The notes: generated by a model not told the origin, from the letters alone. A DNA stretch of 29,988 bases from DATMQA01 sp035566895 (GCA_035566895.1 DATMQA010000056.1:1-29988), one strand, 5' to 3'; shown: positions 1 to 7,643, numbered from the stretch's first letter. Numbers and translations: made by a program.

Positions 1-40
1 CGCCGCCCCCCATCCAAATTATGGCCGCTATCGCGACGTC

Positions 41-77
41 AACACTCTATAACACTGTATAACACTCTATAACACTA
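41..77. repeat. 10-bp-period tandem repeat
   Basis: Four tandem copies of a 10-bp word (AACACTCTAT, AACACTGTAT, AACACTCTAT, AACACTA) run directly into a run of eight or more T. It is an intergenic short-period array of the kind seen in many gaps of this window. Confidence 0.9.
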
Positions 78-97
78 TTTTTTTTCCACGACCGATT

Positions 98-570
98 TCA
101 CTCCGACCACGAGACGCCGCCGGGCCGCTCATACGTGAAACAGCCGGCCAAACCCGCCCTCGCATACGGGCCCCCGTGGCCCGAGTAACGCGCTGACGGA
201 ATCAAAATGTGCTTATCTATATGATCTGCAAAAGACCGGAGAACCGGGTGCGGGCCACCATCCTGTCCCATCGTGCTGTGAATGTGCTGGTGGAACCGCG
301 CAATCGCGCTCCGGACCGCGTGCGCCGCGCGCCTCGCGCTGTCGCGCGAGCGGCGGCCATGCTGGCGCTGGAACTCGGCGATTTGTTCGAATTCGCGCAG
401 CGCTTCGGCTTTTTCGAGTTCGGAGGCGCTTCGGAGTCGAGGATCGCTTCGAGTTCTTTCTCCTTTCGGTACAGCCCCGCATGGCCTGCGCGTCGTCCAG
501 AGCGAGACTGCGCTCCTGTATTCTCGCATGGGCACGGTTCCGGAATCGGCGGCGGTGGGTTAGACCCCAT
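98..570 (-). pseudogene. Frameshifted conserved hypothetical protein
   Basis: Two minus-strand frames join into one protein-like sequence. The first part, from ATG at 570, begins MGSNPPPPIPEPCPCEN and reaches YRKEKELEAILDSEA near base 427. The second part continues in another frame as SELEKAEALREFEQIAEFQRQ and runs through PHPVLRSFADHIDKHILIPSARY to LAGCFTYERPGGVSW and a stop at 98. Switching frame at about 424-430 makes a continuous charged helical domain followed by a conserved-looking C-terminus, so a single-base indel is the simplest explanation. I do not recognise a named family. The alternative, two overlapping chance frames, is less likely because both halves look protein-like on either side of the same short spot. 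A sequencing error is also possible. Confidence 0.5.
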
Positions 571-744
571 AGGCGAGCGGGGAGGTTTCACTAATGTTGA
601 TGGGGAAATGATTCGCCATGAATTCGTTCTTGCGGAGCCGCGCCCCGCGAGGGTGGTGAACTGAGACCGGTTTGAGTTGCGCCCGGAGCAACGGTTGAGC
701 CGGTGGCAGTGAAAAGACTAACTCAGCAATGAAGGAGAGCAATT

Positions 745-1504
745 ATGCGCACAAATAGAATCAATGGCACGGCGGGGCGGACAGGAATGACTGACCAGAG
801 GCTGGGCGTGGCAGCGCTGGTGAGCGGGATGATGCTCGGGTTGTGCCCGGGCTCGCTGGCGCAGTTTTATCAGCAGACGAACCTGGTATCGGACGTGCCG
901 GGGGTGGCGGCGGTGACGGACACGAATTTGATGGGGGCCTGGGGGACGACGCGGACGCCGAGCAGCCCGTGGTGGGTCAATTCCAAGGTGGGCGGGGTAT
1001 CGCTGATCATCAACGGGGCGGGCCAGCCGCAACCGCTGGTGGTGGCGATCCCGCCTACCAACGGGGCAACGGCGACGGCGATAACGTTCAACGGCGGGAC
1101 CGGGTTCGAGGTGTCGACGGGCAAGCCGACGGTATTCATTTTCGCGACGCTGAACGGGACAATCTCGGCGTGGAGCCCGATGCAATCGAATCGGAACCTG
1201 GCGGTGCTGAAGGTGGCGCATTCGGGTGGGGCGGGGGTAGACGGGACACGGGCATTTCCGCGGGGTGCTGCGAGGAACGGATGAAGCGCCGCTGACGTTG
1301 ACGCAGGGGTTGTGGGGACTGGGTTTCGGGAATGGGGCAGGCGCCGGGCCAACCAATACGCTGTATTTCGCGAGTGATATGGTGAGCACGAACGGGTTCC
1401 ACGGGTTGTTCGGGGCGATCACGGCGGTGCCCGGGACGGGTCCGGATAATGACGGGGACCGGGACGATGGGGACGAGGGGGACGACGGGCATGAAGGGGA
1501 GTGA
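745..1504 (+). pseudogene. TIGR03118-type protein, internally deleted and frameshifted
   Basis: The start has a strong ribosome binding site (AAGGAG, 8 bases before ATG at 745) and a signal-peptide-like N-terminus (hydrophobic stretch about residues 20-38). Residues 40-155 (QTNLVSDVPGVAAVTDTNLMGAWG, then NGTISAWSP) match what I know of the TIGR03118 family of exported beta-propeller-like proteins. The frame then runs out as an unrelated tail to a stop near 1284. From about 1270 another frame gives the family's C-terminal signature, GLWGLGFGNG and NTLYFASD with HGLFGAI, then an acidic Asp/Gly/Glu tail. Family members are usually about 350 residues, so about 150 residues of the middle are missing as well as the frame being broken. 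The gene is probably dead, or encodes only the N-terminal half. Its function is not known. Confidence 0.7.
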
Positions 1505-1524
1505 GGGCTGACGCCAGAAGCAAT

Positions 1525-1560
1525 GGGTTAAATGAGTTAATTGAGTTAATTGAGTTAACT
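1525..1560. repeat. 9-bp-period array (GAGTTAATT)
   Basis: The words GGGTTAAAT, GAGTTAATT, GAGTTAATT and GAGTTAACT repeat with period 9. Bases 1525-1552 are a perfect 28-bp reverse-complement match to 21317-21344, so the two arrays share one ancestral unit in opposite orientation. Confidence 0.9.
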
Positions 1561-1905
1561 GAGGGACACGGCACTGGCCCGCGCGCGGAGGTCAGCGGTG
1601 GCGTTGGCTGGCGGGAGTGATTCGGCGGCAAAACACTTGTCATCTTTGTGGTGGTCCGGCAAAAAGAATAAAACCAAAAGCCCAATGAGGCTCAATATGC
1701 CAAGCAAACCGAACCATTTTGAAACTCCCTTGCCTTCGGCATAATTCATACAGCCCCAAACGAAAACCAGCAGGCCGAGCACCCAAATCGCCGAGCCGAC
1801 ATCTGGCGTGATGATACCCTGGCGGACCAGGATGAATCTTGAAAGCTGAAGCACAATACCTAACCCAACGCCGATGTTCGTGTTCGTCTTTTTGTCTGGT
1901 AGCAT
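1555..1905 (-). CDS. Small hydrophobic membrane protein
   Basis: This is a 116-residue protein starting MLPDKKTNTNIGVGLG. A longer open frame exists upstream to 2073, but that part is read through the attC-like element at 1926-2025, so I chose the internal ATG at 1905. Hydrophobic segments lie at about residues 11-27, 37-52 and 62-81, the last ending LIGLLVLFFLPDHHKDD; MNYAEGKGVSKWFGLLG is a well-formed loop and helix start. Small proteins of this layout ending near PDxHK are familiar to me from verrucomicrobial genomes, without a known function. The final 25 or so residues after HHKDD look like readthrough into non-coding DNA and may be an added tail. It lies on the same strand as, and directly downstream of, the lipoprotein-like gene. 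Confidence 0.6.
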   Translation of the reverse strand: MLPDKKTNTNIGVGLGIVLQLSRFILVRQGIITPDVGSAIWVLGLLVFVWGCMNYAEGKGVSKWFGLLGILSLIGLLVLFFLPDHHKDDKCFAAESLPPANATADLRARASAVSLS

Positions 1906-1925
1906 AAAGAGTGTGTAGCAGCGCC

Positions 1926-2025
1926 GCCGAACGTAAAAGTCAGCGACCGGAGCCAGCCGCCACTGGCGGTCGATTTGTCTCTGCGCCCACCGGCTGGCTC
2001 TGGTTCGCTGCACGGTTTGGTTGGC
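1926..2025 (-). other. attC-like folded recombination site (candidate)
   Basis: The ends GCCGAAC (1926-1932) and GTTGGC (2020-2025) can pair with one bulged G. Inside, unpaired spacers of about 8-9 bases are followed by a long stem: 1941-1959 pairs with 1991-2010 over 18 of 19 positions with one mismatch and one extrahelical base. On the minus strand the order is a CCAAC-type box, stem, then GTTCGGC, each box one or two bases off the integron consensus (RYYYAAC and GTTRRRY). The stop of the upstream minus-strand gene lies inside the element and the next co-oriented gene begins 21 bases beyond it, as in a cassette array. No integrase is in the window. It could instead be a dispersed palindromic repeat. 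Confidence 0.45.
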
Positions 2026-2479
2026 CAAGTTGCTTCCTCCAGCTCGGATCAATGTTCTTGCTGTCCAAGCCATTTACCAACTCCTCGATCTGCGCAGCAA
2101 CCTCCTGGTCGGTGTCCGAAGCCACTGGGCTTCTCTTCCTGAGGTGCCCGACAGCGCGATCCATGTGGAGCCTATAAAGGTCCTGCTTGCCGCTCGCCTT
2201 GAAGAACACAGCAAGGCGGCCCTCGCACATCGCCCTGAGATGCTCTATGCAACCCGGGTTGCCGTACTTGTCCCAGCCCCGCTTCTCATAGCCGTCCGCC
2301 AGCGCTAGATACTCGTTCAGAACCGGCTCAACCTGAGAAATCGATGCTTCCTTGTAGCGCTGCACCATTAAGACCGCGTCTCGCCCGGTTTCGTTATCCA
2401 TCCGTGCCATCTCGATCTTAGAGCAGCCAGCGCACAGAAGCGCCAGTCCAGAACCAACCGCAATCAGCGCCGCGTTCAT
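1940..2479 (-). CDS. Hypothetical lipoprotein-like secreted protein
   Basis: I start at ATG 2479 rather than the TTG at 2485. The 179-residue product begins with a short signal sequence (MNAALIAVGSGLALLCAGC) ending in a lipobox-like LCAGC, which suggests lipidation and export. The mature part is mostly charged and helical (residues about 25-150) with a region reminiscent of helical repeats (VLNEYLALADGYEKRGWDKYG) and no catalytic motif I can name. The last 30 residues (PNRAANQSQPVGAETNRPPV) are encoded by the attC-like element and are probably not functional. A palindrome 17 bp upstream of the ATG may be an operator. I do not recognise the family. Confidence 0.55.
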   Translation of the reverse strand: MNAALIAVGSGLALLCAGCSKIEMARMDNETGRDAVLMVQRYKEASISQVEPVLNEYLALADGYEKRGWDKYGNPGCIEHLRAMCEGRLAVFFKASGKQDLYRLHMDRAVGHLRKRSPVASDTDQEVAAQIEELVNGLDSKNIDPSWRKQLGQPNRAANQSQPVGAETNRPPVAAGSGR

Positions 2480-2495
2480 GGCCAACGTTTATTCA

Positions 2496-2512
2496 ACGAA
2501 CGAACCGTTCGT
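2496..2512. promoter_or_regulatory. Palindromic operator candidate
   Basis: ACGAAC, five bases, then GTTCGT form a perfect 6-5-6 inverted repeat 17 bp upstream of the ATG at 2479 on the minus strand. Its ACGAAC/GTTCGT arms resemble TetR-type operators. No regulator gene is nearby. Confidence 0.35.
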
Positions 2513-2613
2513 ATATTCAATGACTCTAATTCTGAATGCAAGTCTTTTACTACCAGTTAATTATAGCCTGAAACCTCTCTCAGCCAACATCGAAAAGACC
2601 GCACCCCGCTCTT

Positions 2614-2660
2614 TGGATATGGATTACGATTAGGATCGAGATTAGGATTGGAACGGGAAC
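2614..2660. repeat. 6-bp-type word repeat (GATTAGGAT)
   Basis: GGATTACGATTAGGATCGAG, then ATTAGGATTGG and GAACGGGAACGAGAG form a degenerate short-period array downstream of the DUF6600 gene stop. Confidence 0.7.
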
Positions 2661-2678
2661 GAGAGCGCTCCGCGGGCA

Positions 2679-4547
2679 TTAGCGGCGGGAGGAACCACCC
2701 GAGGGCGAGGCGGCCGGAGCGGAGGGGGCGGAGTGTGAAGGGGCGGATATGACCGGGGGCTGCGAGTAGTGAGGGGCTTCGGAGTAGGTTTGGCGAGGAG
2801 CGGAGGGCATCGCGGGAGCGGGTTGATAAGCCGGCCGAGAGAAGGTGGGGGCCGGAGTGTAGCGCGGGACTTCGGGGGCGATGTTGCGGGCCGGCATCGG
2901 CGCGGGCAAGGTGGAAGGGGCGGCGTGGGGAACTTCGAAGCCGTAGAAGGGGCGCGAGGTGTCCGGACGATAGGCGGGTTGCGGACGGTCGGCGCGCGCG
3001 GGCGGGTCGGCTGGCCGGGGAGGGGTCCAGGGTTGAGGATTGGCATTGTCCCTGCCGCCAATGACGACGAGGGAGTTGGCCGGCGTTCGCTCTTTGGGGG
3101 GCGAATTGGGGGGCCAGACCTGGTCGCGTCCGCGATAGATGAGGGGTGAAGAGGGTTCCGGATGGGCCGGCGGATTCAGGTTACGGAGGGCAGCAAAGCC
3201 GCCGGGTGACGGGGTGGCGGGGGTGCCGGGGTTTGCGGTACGGGTGCCAAAAAGCTGCGGCGGGGTTTCGCCTGCGGGTCTCGGCGTGACGCCGGCGAAG
3301 TTACCGTGGTTTGGTCTGAACGGCGTGCCGGAGGCCACGCCGCTACCGGCGCGGTTGAAATCGGGTAGGGTGACCTGGCGAACGGGGGCATGGGTGGCGG
3401 CGGCGACGCGCTCGGGAGGGAGGCCGCGGTTGACGATGCGGCCCTGCTGGGCGGTGATGGCAACGGAGGGGAGGGTTTGGTTGAAGATGCGGTTGGACTG
3501 GCGGGGCGCGAGGGCAAAGTTGCGGAGGCGGCGGTCGGAGAAGTTGTGCCAGGCGACGAAATGGAAATGGTCGGCGCGGAGGCCGAAGTCGCAGTCCGAA
3601 GCGGCGCGGCGGCCATGGAAGGTGAGGCCAAAAGCAAGGGTAAAGCCAGCGGATGGGGGCAAGGGTGCCCAGCCGCAGAAATCATCTGAATGTCTCCAGC
3701 AGACCCAGGAGGGACCCCAGACGCGGTCGGGGCGCCAGCACCAGCCGAGGTTGCTGTGGCGGAACCAGCGGCCATAATGGAAAGGGGCCCAGCCCCAGGA
3801 ATAATCCGAGGACCAATACCAGCCGCAATCGCTATAGAGCCAGTGGCCACAATCGAAATAAGGCTGCCAGCCGGGATTGACGACGACGACGCTGGGCTGC
3901 CAGCAAGGGCCGTAGCCACCGACATCGACCCAGTTGCCGTAGGGCGCCAGGGAGTCGTAGAAGGTGGCATCGGTGACGTCGTCCGGCGGGGTCAGAGGGG
4001 CTTCGACGGGGCCGGTGGCGACGGCGGGATCGGGATAAGGCGGCATGGGCGCGGGCGGCTGGGCGGCAGCCGCGGCGGCAGCGGCATCCGAATAGGCTTT
4101 GATTTCCTGGTCGCGTTGAATCATGGCGGTAACGACGCCTGCGGGGACACCGATGTCATTGAGGTAAATGATTTTGTCGGCATCCAAATTGAAAGTGCTG
4201 GTCGAGTTGGTGACGAAGGCGAGCAGGACGGTTTGGTCGAGGCCGGAATTGGCGAGTTTGACGACTTCAGCGACGGGGCTGGAGGGCCGGATGGTGGGGG
4301 GCAGGGAGGTGCCGCGGGAAAGGGGTGTGACGGGGGCGCTGGAGATGTCGGCATCGGCCGGTTGATCGGTCGAGAGGGAATCGGCGGCCGGCAAAGGTGA
4401 GGCGGCAGGTGCGGCAAGGCTATCGGATGGGAGACCCGGCTGGGGGTCGGGAGAGGGATTGGAGCCGCTCCGGGAGGGAGCCGCCGCGACGAGCAAGAGG
4501 GCGAGGACAGCCAGCAGGCGCCACGTGGAAAGAAACCGGTGCTTCAT
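2679..4547 (-). CDS. DUF6600-type Trp-rich exported protein
   Basis: A 622-residue protein with an N-terminal signal peptide (hydrophobic residues about 8-23), then a Pro/Ser-rich linker. A conserved helical stretch follows at about residues 90-150 (VVKLANSGLDQTVLLAFVTN, and YLNDIGVPAGVVTAMIQRD). Residues about 195-330 form a W/Y/G-rich domain with repeated GxW motifs (YGNWVDVGGYGPCW, WGWAPFHYGRW, WCWRPDRVWGPSWVCW). This layout matches what I know as DUF6600, common in exported verrucomicrobial proteins; its function is unknown. The C-terminal half is long, Pro/Ala/Ser/Thr-rich and probably disordered, ending SGGSSRR. An AGGAACC-type binding site precedes the ATG. It is probably periplasmic or envelope-associated. 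It stands alone, divergent from the response regulator gene. Confidence 0.75.
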   Translation of the reverse strand: MKHRFLSTWRLLAVLALLLVAAAPSRSGSNPSPDPQPGLPSDSLAAPAASPLPAADSLSTDQPADADISSAPVTPLSRGTSLPPTIRPSSPVAEVVKLANSGLDQTVLLAFVTNSTSTFNLDADKIIYLNDIGVPAGVVTAMIQRDQEIKAYSDAAAAAAAAQPPAPMPPYPDPAVATGPVEAPLTPPDDVTDATFYDSLAPYGNWVDVGGYGPCWQPSVVVVNPGWQPYFDCGHWLYSDCGWYWSSDYSWGWAPFHYGRWFRHSNLGWCWRPDRVWGPSWVCWRHSDDFCGWAPLPPSAGFTLAFGLTFHGRRAASDCDFGLRADHFHFVAWHNFSDRRLRNFALAPRQSNRIFNQTLPSVAITAQQGRIVNRGLPPERVAAATHAPVRQVTLPDFNRAGSGVASGTPFRPNHGNFAGVTPRPAGETPPQLFGTRTANPGTPATPSPGGFAALRNLNPPAHPEPSSPLIYRGRDQVWPPNSPPKERTPANSLVVIGGRDNANPQPWTPPRPADPPARADRPQPAYRPDTSRPFYGFEVPHAAPSTLPAPMPARNIAPEVPRYTPAPTFSRPAYQPAPAMPSAPRQTYSEAPHYSQPPVISAPSHSAPSAPAASPSGGSSRR

Positions 4548-4802
4548 ATTGGTTCCTATAACAGAGTAAGCATAATCGCCTCATCTGTCATCAGAATTGA
4601 CTCGATTCATGCGGGGACTATTCATCGGAGGTAAGCAGTTGCGGGACAACAAAGAGGGAATGACCCGGGAGAGGGCAGCGGTAAGTACGGATAATGGATT
4701 CAGTGATCAGCCATATTCCCAGGAACGGCCCGGCTGTAGTAAACTTGGAGAAATTCAACCGGGCAATGACAGAGCAGAGGGGCACGTTCGTGCCGCGAAA
4801 TT
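4548..4802. other. Intergenic region between divergent genes
   Basis: No convincing gene in 255 bases. It must hold the start regions of the DUF6600 gene and the response regulator. The only structured site I see is the palindrome at 4781-4794. Confidence 0.6.
4781..4794 (+). promoter_or_regulatory. Perfect palindrome before response regulator
   Basis: GGCACG-TT-CGTGCC ends 8 bases before the ATG at 4803, where a Shine-Dalgarno sequence would be expected and is not seen. It could be an operator or an RNA hairpin masking translation initiation. Confidence 0.4.
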
Positions 4803-5237
4803 ATGAATAAGCTTGTGCTGATCGCGGATGATAATCCGAACGATCTTTTTCTGCTCCGGCACGCGTTCGAAAGGACCGGGCTGGCGTCCCAAATCGTGGA
4901 GGTGAGCGATGGGCAGCAGGCAATTAATTATCTCAGCGGCGAGGCACCTTACGCCGACCGGATTCAGAATCCGGTGCCGGACCTGCTGATCCTGGACTTG
5001 CAAATGCCTAAGCTCAATGGCTGGGATGTGCTCCAATGGCTGCGCGGGCGCGCAGAACTGAGCCATCTGCACGTGGCGGTGCTGTCTTCGTCGAGTCTCG
5101 AAGCCGACCAGGCGCAGGCGCGCGCGCTGGGGGCGCATGATTACCAGGTGAAGCCGAGCGATTTCACGAGTTGGATGCGGCTGGCGCGCGACTTCCAAAC
5201 CAAGTGGCTGAGTGGCGCGCTGGCGTTGGCGCGGTAG
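4803..5237 (+). CDS. Stand-alone response regulator (CheY/Rcp1-like receiver)
   Basis: The 144-residue protein is a single receiver domain without an output domain. The acidic pair D9/D10 (LIADDNPND), phosphoacceptor D65 (LLILDLQMPKLNG), S95/S96 at the switch position (AVLSSSS) and K117 (YQVKPSDF) are all present. The long loop between helix 2 and strand 3 (SGEAPYADRIQNPVPD) is typical of the Rcp1-like subgroup, which commonly partners phytochrome-type or other hybrid histidine kinases. No kinase is encoded nearby, so its partner lies elsewhere. It would be a cytoplasmic phosphorelay protein acting through protein contacts. There is no obvious ribosome binding site; a palindrome sits just upstream. 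Confidence 0.9.
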   Translation: MNKLVLIADDNPNDLFLLRHAFERTGLASQIVEVSDGQQAINYLSGEAPYADRIQNPVPDLLILDLQMPKLNGWDVLQWLRGRAELSHLHVAVLSSSSLEADQAQARALGAHDYQVKPSDFTSWMRLARDFQTKWLSGALALAR

Positions 5238-5248
5238 TGGGCCAAGCG

Positions 5249-5295
5249 GGCAGGATGATTGGGGAAGAAGGCAGAATGATTAGGGCAGGATGATT
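5249..5295. repeat. GGCAGGATGATT word repeat
   Basis: Three copies, GGCAGGATGATT (5249-5260), GGCAGAATGATT (5270-5281) and GGCAGGATGATT (5284-5295), lie between the convergent response regulator and mutY genes. The last one and a half copies encode the final residues and stop of mutY. Confidence 0.85.
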
Positions 5296-6377
5296 TGCAA
5301 GTGCCGGAGGATTTTTCGATGGGCCGCGGTAAAGGGTTTGCGGAGTAAATCGTGTGAGTTGAGCCATCGGCCGGCGGCCGAGGAAAGGTACGCCCCATGA
5401 TTCACAGTGGCCCGGACGACCTCGAGGGTGATTCGGTAGCGAGTGATGGTGTGTTTGATGGTGCAGAGGGGTTCGAGACGCACGGGCTTCACGCCAAGGG
5501 TTTGGCGGGCGACTTTGTTCAGGTCCGTTTCGCGGAACCCGACTTCGGTGTTCGGGAACTCCCAGAAATGGGCATTTACGACGCCGGCGGGCCTTTGGCG
5601 AGCCATGAGGCGGCCGCGTTTGCGCACGATAAAAGCAACAAAGCGGCGTTCGGTGCTACGAGCCCTTGGCTGGAGAGCGGGCAGTTGTTCCACACGGCCT
5701 TGCAGGCAGGCAACGCAGCAATCGGCCACCGGACAAATCCCGCACTGAGGCTGCTTCGGGGTGCAGACCAGCGCACCGAGCTCCATCAAGGATTGGTTCA
5801 GATGCGAGCAAGCCCTGGTGGCGGATGATTTGGCGGCTTGCTGCACCAAGGCCTCGGCCAGATTCCACAGGGTGGTGTTGACGCGCTTTTTGCGCGGGTC
5901 TCCGCGGACGCCGAAGAGGCGCGTCAGCACGCGGATGACGTTGCCGTCCAGGATGGGGGCCGGTTGGTTGAAGGCGATGCTGCAGATCGCGCCGGCAGTA
6001 TAACGGCCGATTCCAGGCAGGGCCAGCAGGTCAGTAAAGTTTTCTGGAAATCGCCCATCGTGTCGCTTCAGCATGAGCCGCGCGGCCGCTTGCAGGTTTC
6101 GCACCCGGCTGTAATAGCCCAGGCCTTCCCAGAGCTTATGAATCCGTTCCGGTTTGGCTTTTGCCAACGCGCTCAGAGTCGGCAACGCGCGCATCCAACG
6201 TTCCCAATAGGGCAGGACGGTTTTGACCTGGGTCTGCTGGAGCATGATTTCGGAAACCCAAATGGCGTAGGGAGCGCGAGCGCGGCGCCAGGGTAGGTCG
6301 CGGGCGTGGCGGGCAAACCAGGACAGCAAGTTGCGCACGATGTATTCGCGCTTCATTTGTTGGCTCATTCTAAACAC
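5280..6377 (-). CDS. mutY: Adenine DNA glycosylase MutY
   Basis: This base-excision repair enzyme removes adenine mispaired with 8-oxoguanine. The 365-residue protein has the expected order: an N-terminal six-helix domain with catalytic E43 (SEIMLQQTQV), a helix-hairpin-helix (LLALPGIGRYTAGAI, about residues 117-131) followed by catalytic D144 (PILDGNVIRVL). The 4Fe-4S cluster ligands are C205-X6-C212-X2-C215-X5-C221. A C-terminal NUDIX-like recognition domain spans about residues 240-365 (RFVAFIVRKRGRLMARQR, FWEFPNTEV, IKHTITRYRITL). Start is ATG 6377; M4 and M8 are possible alternatives. It is transcribed divergently from rnhC. The last residues (LQIILP) and stop are supplied by an intergenic-type word repeat. 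Confidence 0.95.
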   Translation of the reverse strand: MFRMSQQMKREYIVRNLLSWFARHARDLPWRRARAPYAIWVSEIMLQQTQVKTVLPYWERWMRALPTLSALAKAKPERIHKLWEGLGYYSRVRNLQAAARLMLKRHDGRFPENFTDLLALPGIGRYTAGAICSIAFNQPAPILDGNVIRVLTRLFGVRGDPRKKRVNTTLWNLAEALVQQAAKSSATRACSHLNQSLMELGALVCTPKQPQCGICPVADCCVACLQGRVEQLPALQPRARSTERRFVAFIVRKRGRLMARQRPAGVVNAHFWEFPNTEVGFRETDLNKVARQTLGVKPVRLEPLCTIKHTITRYRITLEVVRATVNHGAYLSSAAGRWLNSHDLLRKPFTAAHRKILRHLQIILP

Positions 6378-6389
6378 GAGACTTTGTCA

Positions 6390-6437
6390 GGAGCCAGAAG
6401 TCAGTGGCCAGTAATCAGTAATCAGTGGTCAGTGGTC
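6390..6437. repeat. 7-bp-type word repeat (CAGTGGT)
   Basis: Variants of CAGTGGT and CAGTAAT (CAGTGGCCAGTAATCAGTAA, then TCAGTGGTCAGTGGTC) fill the whole mutY-rnhC divergent gap and abut the chosen rnhC start codon. Confidence 0.85.
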
Positions 6438-7448
6438 ATGCGCAACTTGCAGAGCCGGCCTCAAGCCTCTACCCTTTCAGGGATTGTGAAACCACTAACC
6501 TCCTACACGGCCAAGCTGTCGGACGCACAGGCAGCGGCGCTGAAAGCCTGGTTGCAGGCCCACGGTTATCAATTCCGCGAGGTGCAGTACGCCCGGTTTG
6601 CGGCCGAAAAGGACAAAACCGGCCTTGTCTTTTACGAGAGCGGCAAGCTGGTGGTTCAAGGCAAGGGGACGCAGGAGTTTATCGAGTTTGTGCTGGAGCC
6701 CGAGATTTTAAAGGAGGCGCGATTGGGCTACGAAGCGGTGCTCAACCCGGAGTTGCTGCTGCCGCGACTCGGCGTGGACGAAAGCGGCAAAGGGGATTTT
6801 TTCGGCCCGCTCTGCGTGGCGGGGGCGTACGTGAACGAAGCGGTGGTGAAGGCGTGGAAGGATTCGGGAATTCGCGACTCGAAGAATATCTCGAGCGACA
6901 AACGAATGAAAGAATTGGCGGAGCTGATTCGCAAAACGCCCGGGTGCGTGACCACGGTGGTGCCGATTGGCAATGAGGCCTACAACCGGCTTTACGCCAA
7001 AATGGGCAGTGTCAACACGCTGCTGGCCTGGGGCCACGCGCGCGTGATCGAGAATCTCATGGCGCAAAAGCACCAGATGAATCCGCCGCCCGTGCGCGCC
7101 ATCAGCGATCAATTCGCTTACCACAAGGACACGGTAGCCAAGGCGCTCATGACGCTGGGCCGGAGTATCGAACTGGTGCAGAAGCATCGGGCCGAAGAGG
7201 ACCTGGCGGTGGCGGCGGCTTCGATCCTGGCTCGAAACGAATTTGTCACGCGATTGGGAACGATGGAAAAGAATTACGGGATGCCGTTTCCAAAGGGAGC
7301 CTCCGCCGCGGTGGATGCCGCGGCCAAAGAGTTCATTGTCAAACACGGCGTCGAAGACTTGCCCAAAGTGGCCAAAATTCACTTCCGCACCGCTCTGCGG
7401 GCCCAGGGGTTACCCGAGCCGCCCAAGGTGGAATGGCGGCGCAGGTGA
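6438..7448 (+). CDS. rnhC: Ribonuclease HIII
   Basis: This enzyme hydrolyses RNA in RNA-DNA hybrids, removing primers, R-loops and misincorporated ribonucleotides. From ATG 6438 the protein has 336 residues: an N-terminal substrate-binding (TBP-like) domain at about residues 22-95, then the RNase H fold with the type 2 signature GVDESGKGDFFGP (D114, E115, with G117-K118-G119). KDSGIRDSKNIS follows at residues 141-152, and ISDQFAYHK (D224) supplies the third acidic residue. The GKGDFFG form and the N-terminal extension distinguish HIII from HII. An open frame continues upstream to 6306 through mutY and the word repeat, so I reject those starts; a GTG in the IVKPLTSY stretch (about residue 17) is an alternative start that would drop the repeat-adjacent residues. 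No clear ribosome binding site is visible. Confidence 0.92.
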   Translation: MRNLQSRPQASTLSGIVKPLTSYTAKLSDAQAAALKAWLQAHGYQFREVQYARFAAEKDKTGLVFYESGKLVVQGKGTQEFIEFVLEPEILKEARLGYEAVLNPELLLPRLGVDESGKGDFFGPLCVAGAYVNEAVVKAWKDSGIRDSKNISSDKRMKELAELIRKTPGCVTTVVPIGNEAYNRLYAKMGSVNTLLAWGHARVIENLMAQKHQMNPPPVRAISDQFAYHKDTVAKALMTLGRSIELVQKHRAEEDLAVAAASILARNEFVTRLGTMEKNYGMPFPKGASAAVDAAAKEFIVKHGVEDLPKVAKIHFRTALRAQGLPEPPKVEWRRR

Positions 7449-7580
7449 TTTCAGACGGTCATGACGCATGACGAGGTGCGGGCATTTCTGCGGCGGTTTT
7501 AGCTTTTCGGCCTGTTTTGGGCGCTTTTTAACGGCAAAAGCTCGCTTTGAAGAAAAACGTAAAAAAACCTCCGAAACCCG

Positions 7581-7609
7581 TTGACAGGGCCTCCCAAATC
7601 TCGTAATTT
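7581..7609 (+). promoter_or_regulatory. Sigma-70-type promoter for tRNA-Thr-tuf
   Basis: TTGACA at 7581-7586 and TAATTT at 7604-7609 are separated by 17 bp, a near-consensus housekeeping promoter. Transcription would start about 7616 and run through the hairpin, tRNA-Thr and tuf. The 130 bases before it, after rnhC, hold no gene; AGCTTTT (7501-7507) and AAAAGCT (7535-7541) could pair as a weak rnhC terminator. Confidence 0.7.
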
Positions 7610-7643
7610 CCCCGCTGCAATTGGGCCGTAAAAAGTCGAAGAT

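Noticed and set aside
209..664. Plus-strand frames in 209-664
   Set aside because: Off-frame translations of the minus-strand gene remnant, with no signal or ribosome binding site.
1906..2073. N-terminal extension of the small membrane protein
   Set aside because: It is the translation of the attC-like palindrome (QRTRASRWAQRQIDRQWRL), not part of the protein family.
6306..6437. Upstream extension of the RNase HIII frame into mutY
   Set aside because: It would translate the mutY N-terminus antisense and the word repeat; the family N-terminus is reached just after 6438.
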